From HGM04593 sp045636545 (GTDB lineage: Bacteria > Bacteroidota > Bacteroidia > Bacteroidales > Bacteroidaceae), in NCBI GenBank assembly GCA_045636545.1, contig JAZTXR010000042.1:1-16435 (forward strand): a DNA stretch of 16,435 nucleotides, in the 5' to 3' direction. Below, one piece after another: positions 13,207-16,435 of this stretch; within the stretch, counting starts at the first letter, position 1; each line of letters begins with the position of its first letter. The position numbers were made by a program, and so were the translations under genes. A model generated the notes under the pieces. The model ran no database searches. It worked only from the letters and a program-made list of their open reading frames with translations, and was not told where the DNA came from.

Positions 13207-14544
13207 ATGATAGACAAAACGGTTTTCAAGGATAAAAAAGCTGTATACTACACGCTGGGCTGCAAACTGAACTTCTCGGAAACAGCAACTATTGAACGGC
13301 AGTTGCAGGAGGCCGGCATACGCACTGCAAAACGTGGTGAGGTGGCCGACATCTGCGTGGTCAACAGCTGTGCCGTCACACAGGAGGCCGAGAAAAAGTG
13401 TCGTCAGGCAATACACAAACTTGTACGCCAGCATCCCGGTGCCTTTGTGGTTGTGACAGGTTGCTACGCACAGCTTTCGGCCGAGAAACTGGCTGCAGAG
13501 CCCGGCGTGGGCGTTGTGCTTGGCATTGACAAGAAAGGTCAAGTGCTTGAATATGTCCTGAAAAACCTTGAAACCAAAGCCTGTGGCGAGTGGTTCGTGC
13601 AGCCAACCAAGGATGTTCGCAACTTTGTGCACTCCTGTTCAAGGGGCGACCGCACCCGCTATTTCCTCAAGGTGCAGGATGGCTGTGACTACTACTGCAC
13701 CTACTGCACCATCCCCTTTGCACGTGGACGTAGCCGTAACCCCAAGATTGAGGAACTTGTGGAGCAGGCACGCAATGCGGCTGCCGAGGGCGGCTCGGAG
13801 GTGGTAATCACAGGTGTCAACATTGGCGATTTCGGTAAGTCGACAGGCGAGTCCTTCCTTTCACTTGTAAAGGCGCTCGATGGTGTAGAGGGGGTTTCGC
13901 GATACCGGATATCATCGATAGAGCCCAATCTGCTCACAGATGAGATGATAGATTATGTGGCGCAGTCACGTGCCTTTATGCCCCATTTTCACATACCGTT
14001 GCAGGCGGGTAGTGATGAGGTGTTGAAACTCATGCACCGTCGTTACGACACGGCGCTCTTTGCATCAAAGATTGCAAAGGTGAAGTCTGTCATGCCCGAT
14101 GCATTCATTGGTGTGGATGTGATAGTGGGAACCCGTGGCGAGAGTGAAGAGCTCTTTCAGCAGGCGTATGATTTTATAAAGGGGCTCGAGATTTCGCAGC
14201 TGCACGTCTTCAGCTATTCGGAACGCCCTGGTACCCAGGCGCTCAAGCTTGGCGGCGCGGTGTCGCCGGCCGAGAAGCATCGTCGCAGTCAACTGCTCAT
14301 TGCTTTGAGCGAAGAGAAACGTCTTGCCTTCTATGGGAAATATATTGGTAAGGAGGCCGTCGTGCTTTTTGAGAAACCACGCTCGGGGATGCCTATGGGT
14401 GGCTTTACAGCCAATTACATCCGTGTGGAGACTGCTGCCGACAGCGCTATGGTCAACCGTCTTGTGCGCGTGCGCCTGGGCTGTTTCAACGAGGATAAGT
14501 CGGCATTGAAGGTCGATGAGATAATTGGGATAATCGATAAATGA
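13207..14544 (+). CDS. mtaB: tRNA (t6A37 C2) methylthiotransferase MtaB
   Basis: A 445-residue radical-SAM enzyme of the MiaB/MtaB family that would convert t6A to ms2t6A at position 37 of ANN-decoding tRNAs in the cytoplasm. The N-terminal UPF0004 domain has its three cluster cysteines at Cys19 (GCKLN), Cys55 (NSCAVT) and Cys86 (GCYAQ). The radical-SAM cluster CDYYCTYC is at 160, 164 and 167, followed by IPFARGRSR. The last approximately 60 residues resemble a TRAM RNA-binding domain. TLGCKLNFSET and VVNSCAVTQEAEKKCRQ favour MtaB over MiaB and RimO. Start ATG 13207 is chosen because it sits just before the conserved YYTLGCK region; an in-frame upstream codon at 13165 only adds non-family residues. 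The stop overlaps the next start (ATGA), so translation is probably coupled. Confidence 0.93.
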   Translation: MIDKTVFKDKKAVYYTLGCKLNFSETATIERQLQEAGIRTAKRGEVADICVVNSCAVTQEAEKKCRQAIHKLVRQHPGAFVVVTGCYAQLSAEKLAAEPGVGVVLGIDKKGQVLEYVLKNLETKACGEWFVQPTKDVRNFVHSCSRGDRTRYFLKVQDGCDYYCTYCTIPFARGRSRNPKIEELVEQARNAAAEGGSEVVITGVNIGDFGKSTGESFLSLVKALDGVEGVSRYRISSIEPNLLTDEMIDYVAQSRAFMPHFHIPLQAGSDEVLKLMHRRYDTALFASKIAKVKSVMPDAFIGVDVIVGTRGESEELFQQAYDFIKGLEISQLHVFSYSERPGTQALKLGGAVSPAEKHRRSQLLIALSEEKRLAFYGKYIGKEAVVLFEKPRSGMPMGGFTANYIRVETAADSAMVNRLVRVRLGCFNEDKSALKVDEIIGIIDK

Positions 14545-15551
14545 AAGTAGCTGTAGTCATATTGAACTATAACGGGGCATCAATGCTTGCCAAATTCCTG
14601 CCTTCGGTGATTGGGTATTCGCCGGGTGCAGAGATTGTGGTGGCCGACAATGCCTCAACCGATGATTCTGTAGCGCTTGTAAAAAGGGATTTTCCAACAG
14701 TGCGCATTGTGGTGCTCGACAGGAACTATGGCTTTGCCGGTGGGTATGACAAGGCGCTTGAAAAGGTGGATGCCGAATACTTCCTGCTCCTTAATTCCGA
14801 TGTCGAGGTTACTCCCGGGTGGCTGGAGCCGTTGCTCTCGTTCATGGAGCAGAACCCTGCAGCCGTTGCCTGCCAGCCAAAGATACTTGCCTATAATGAC
14901 AAGGCCTCTTTTGAGTATGCGGGTGCTTCGGGCGGTTTCATCGACCGTTATGGCTACCCCTATTGCCGCGGACGTCTGTTCGATACCGTTGAACGCGACA
15001 ACGGACAATATGATGATGTGTGCCGTGTGTTCTGGGCTACAGGTGCGGCTATGATGGTGCGCAGCAGTGTTTTCCGCTCTGCCGGTGGCTTTGATGAACG
15101 TTTCTTTGCACACATGGAGGAGGTTGACCTTTGTTGGCGTATGGCGGCGCGTGGCGGTGAAATATATGTGGTGCCGCAGAGCCGTGTCTATCACGTTGGC
15201 GGTGCAACGCTCAACAAGAGCAATCCGCGAAAGACTTTTCTCAACTTCCGCAACAATCTGTTGATGCTCTATAAGAATCTGCCACAGGACGAGCTGTGCA
15301 GGGTCATGTGCGTGCGCGCCTTGCTCGATTATGTGGCGGCATTCAAGTTCCTGCTTGCCGGGGGCTGGGGCGATTTCAAGGCTGTGCTGCAGGCGCGCCG
15401 CGAGTACAGACAATTGCGTGGCGAATATAAACTGGTGCGCAAGCAGAACCTTGAGGCAACTGTGGTTCCTGCAATGGAGGAGCGTGCCTGCTTTTCGTTG
15501 CTTTGGCAATATTATATTAAAGGAAGAAAACATTTTTCACAACTGAAATAA
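14541..15551 (+). CDS. Family 2 glycosyltransferase (WbbL-like)
   Basis: A 336-residue cytoplasmic, probably membrane-associated GT-A enzyme. The nucleotide-sugar-binding region is VVILNYNG (5-12) and ADNASTDDS (35-43). The metal-binding motif is NSDVE (85-89, Asp87). The catalytic-region motif is EEVDLCWR (193-200), preceded by GGFDERFF. WATGAAMMVR is typical of WbbL/rhamnosyltransferase-like GT2 enzymes of cell-surface polysaccharide synthesis. The donor and acceptor sugars cannot be read from the sequence. It overlaps mtaB by four bases (ATGA) and is followed six bases later by a methylase gene, so the three genes form one operon. The C-terminal approximately 90 residues are basic and contain hydrophobic patches. 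Confidence 0.92.
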   Translation: MKVAVVILNYNGASMLAKFLPSVIGYSPGAEIVVADNASTDDSVALVKRDFPTVRIVVLDRNYGFAGGYDKALEKVDAEYFLLLNSDVEVTPGWLEPLLSFMEQNPAAVACQPKILAYNDKASFEYAGASGGFIDRYGYPYCRGRLFDTVERDNGQYDDVCRVFWATGAAMMVRSSVFRSAGGFDERFFAHMEEVDLCWRMAARGGEIYVVPQSRVYHVGGATLNKSNPRKTFLNFRNNLLMLYKNLPQDELCRVMCVRALLDYVAAFKFLLAGGWGDFKAVLQARREYRQLRGEYKLVRKQNLEATVVPAMEERACFSLLWQYYIKGRKHFSQLK

Positions 15552-15557
15552 AAAGCT

Positions 15558-16262
15558 ATGGAGGCTGCATTGTATCTCTTGCCCGTTACATTGGGCGACA
15601 CACCATTGGCTAATGTCCTGCCGCAACACAACAGTGAAATCATTGCCGGCATACGCCATTTTATTGTCGAAGATGTGCGTTCGGCGCGCCGTTTCCTGCG
15701 TAAGGTCGACCCTACGTTCGATATTGACGGTTCGCAGTTCTTTGAACTCAACAAACATACTTCGCCACAGGATGTGGCGGGCTTTCTGCGTCCGCTCCAT
15801 GACGGTAAACCTATGGGTGTCATTTCCGAGGCCGGTTGCCCTGCTGTTGCCGACCCGGGTGCCGATGTCGTTGCCATTGCCCAGCGCAAGGGGCTGAAAG
15901 TTGTTCCATTGGTGGGGCCTTCAAGCATAATACTCTCGGTGATGGCCTCGGGCTTCAATGGCCAGAGCTTCGCTTTCAACGGCTATCTGCCGGTGAAACC
16001 GGATGAGCGCACCAAGGCTCTGCGTAAACTGGAGCAACGCATATATAACGAGGACCAGACACAGCTTTTCATAGAGACACCATACCGCAATGCAAAGATG
16101 GTTGAGGATATACTTGCCACTTGCCGTCCGCAGACAAAACTTTGCATAGCGGCCAACCTTACCTGCGAGGGCGAATATGCAAAAACCCGTACCGTCAAAG
16201 AGTGGCGTGGCAAGGTGCCCGATTTGTCAAAGATTCCTTGTATATTCTTATTGTATAAATAG
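15558..16262 (+). CDS. Short RsmI-like SAM-dependent (tetrapyrrole-methylase fold) methyltransferase
   Basis: A 234-residue protein of the TP-methylase fold, COG0313-like. The SAM-binding loop is SEAGCPAVADPGADVV (about 90-105), comparable to RsmI's SDAG.P.ISDPG. It is followed by VVPLVGPSSIILSVMASG, FNGYLP and ETPYRN, all in RsmI order. RsmI, which makes the 2'-O-methyl of C1402 in 16S rRNA, is usually about 280 residues. This one lacks the C-terminal portion and has a different N-terminus (LYLLPVTLGDTPLANVLP, VEDVRSARRFLR in place of the usual AEDTR.T..LL). It is therefore probably the Bacteroidetes-specific short paralogue, whose target is not known to me, and not RsmI itself. The start is six bases after the glycosyltransferase stop; the stop lies inside the terminator stem. 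Confidence 0.88.
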   Translation: MEAALYLLPVTLGDTPLANVLPQHNSEIIAGIRHFIVEDVRSARRFLRKVDPTFDIDGSQFFELNKHTSPQDVAGFLRPLHDGKPMGVISEAGCPAVADPGADVVAIAQRKGLKVVPLVGPSSIILSVMASGFNGQSFAFNGYLPVKPDERTKALRKLEQRIYNEDQTQLFIETPYRNAKMVEDILATCRPQTKLCIAANLTCEGEYAKTRTVKEWRGKVPDLSKIPCIFLLYK

Positions 16263-16296
16263 TAAAAAGCCACCATTCGGTGGCTTTTTACTATTT
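16257..16296. terminator. Bidirectional intrinsic terminator of the mtaB operon
   Basis: Perfect 18-base arms (16257-16274 and 16279-16296) carry the core aaaagccacc / ggtggctttt and a loop attc. A and T runs on both sides allow termination in either direction. The upstream arm includes the methylase stop codon. Confidence 0.9.
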
Positions 16297-16334
16297 AACG
16301 TGAGTTCGATATAAGCTAAATCAAATCGCGAACC

Positions 16335-16414
16335 TGTCATCCCGACAGAGCGTAGCGACGAGGGATCTCTGAATCCGCGAATAATGAGATTCCTCACACA
16401 AGGTTCGGAATGAC
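16335..16414. repeat. Dispersed intergenic inverted-repeat element, copy 2
   Basis: The element starts tgtcatcccgacagagcgta and ends ggttcggaatgaca. The two outer parts are imperfect inverted copies (tgtcatcccga...gggatctc against gagattcctc...tcggaatgaca), so it can fold into a long hairpin. Its left half resembles the minus strand of 3976-4003. No gene is visible from 16263 to the window end. Confidence 0.6.
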
Positions 16415-16435
16415 AAAATACACTAAATTTTAGTA

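Noticed and set aside
14655..15533. 292-codon minus-strand frame opposite the glycosyltransferase
   Set aside because: The plus-strand frame has all GT2 motifs; the antisense product has none.
1..16435. A complete DGR, a PUL with SusC/SusD, or a defence system within the window
   Set aside because: No reverse transcriptase, template repeat, SusC/SusD pair, nuclease or toxin-antitoxin gene was found on either strand; only the possible target of a DGR is present.

Overview
The window looks like a chromosomal piece of a Bacteroidales bacterium, probably Prevotellaceae or a near relative. The evidence is: promoters of the Bacteroidetes type (TTG, about 18-20 bases, TAnnTTTG); BACON, FISUMP and GEVED-like surface domains; a type IX secretion (T9SS) C-terminal signal on a beta-galactosidase; a Porphyromonas-type DPP5; and a short RsmI-like methylase. 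No rRNA, tRNA, CRISPR array, transposase or phage gene was seen. Gene names rest on remembered family motifs, not on a database search.

Layout. (1) 1-3925 (+): the 3' part of a giant repetitive surface protein, open at the left edge. It carries the end of a BACON-like domain, four FISUMP (Fib_succ_major) domains alternating with three InlB-B-like repeats, and a GEVED-like C-terminal domain. (2) 3926-4269: a gene-free stretch with hairpin repeats and a strong bidirectional terminator. (3) 4270-7978 (-): a two-gene unit with a DPP5-like periplasmic dipeptidyl peptidase upstream and an MFSD1-like MFS transporter downstream, which suggests a peptide-to-dipeptide release and uptake module. (4) 7979-8237: a divergent promoter region. 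(5) 8238-12563 (+): a 1441-residue GH2 beta-galactosidase with an N-terminal lectin-like extension and a T9SS sorting tail. (6) 12735-12950 (+): a tiny Ala/Val-rich lipoprotein followed by a GCAA-capped hairpin and an intrinsic terminator. (7) 13207-16262 (+): a tight operon of mtaB (tRNA methylthiotransferase), a GT2 glycosyltransferase and a short RsmI-like methylase, closed by a terminator and followed by another hairpin repeat.

The most unusual signal is inside the giant surface protein. Each FISUMP unit has a conserved first part and an approximately 51-codon hypervariable segment just before VRPVCGE. Between units 3 and 4, the first 51 codons differ at 14 codons, 13 of them silent. The 51-codon variable segment has 23 amino-acid-changing differences and one silent one, mostly at codon positions 1 and 2 of codons ending in C. 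That is the footprint expected of adenine-directed mutagenesis by a diversity-generating retroelement (DGR) or of very strong diversifying selection. No reverse transcriptase or template repeat lies in the window, so the mechanism is inferred.
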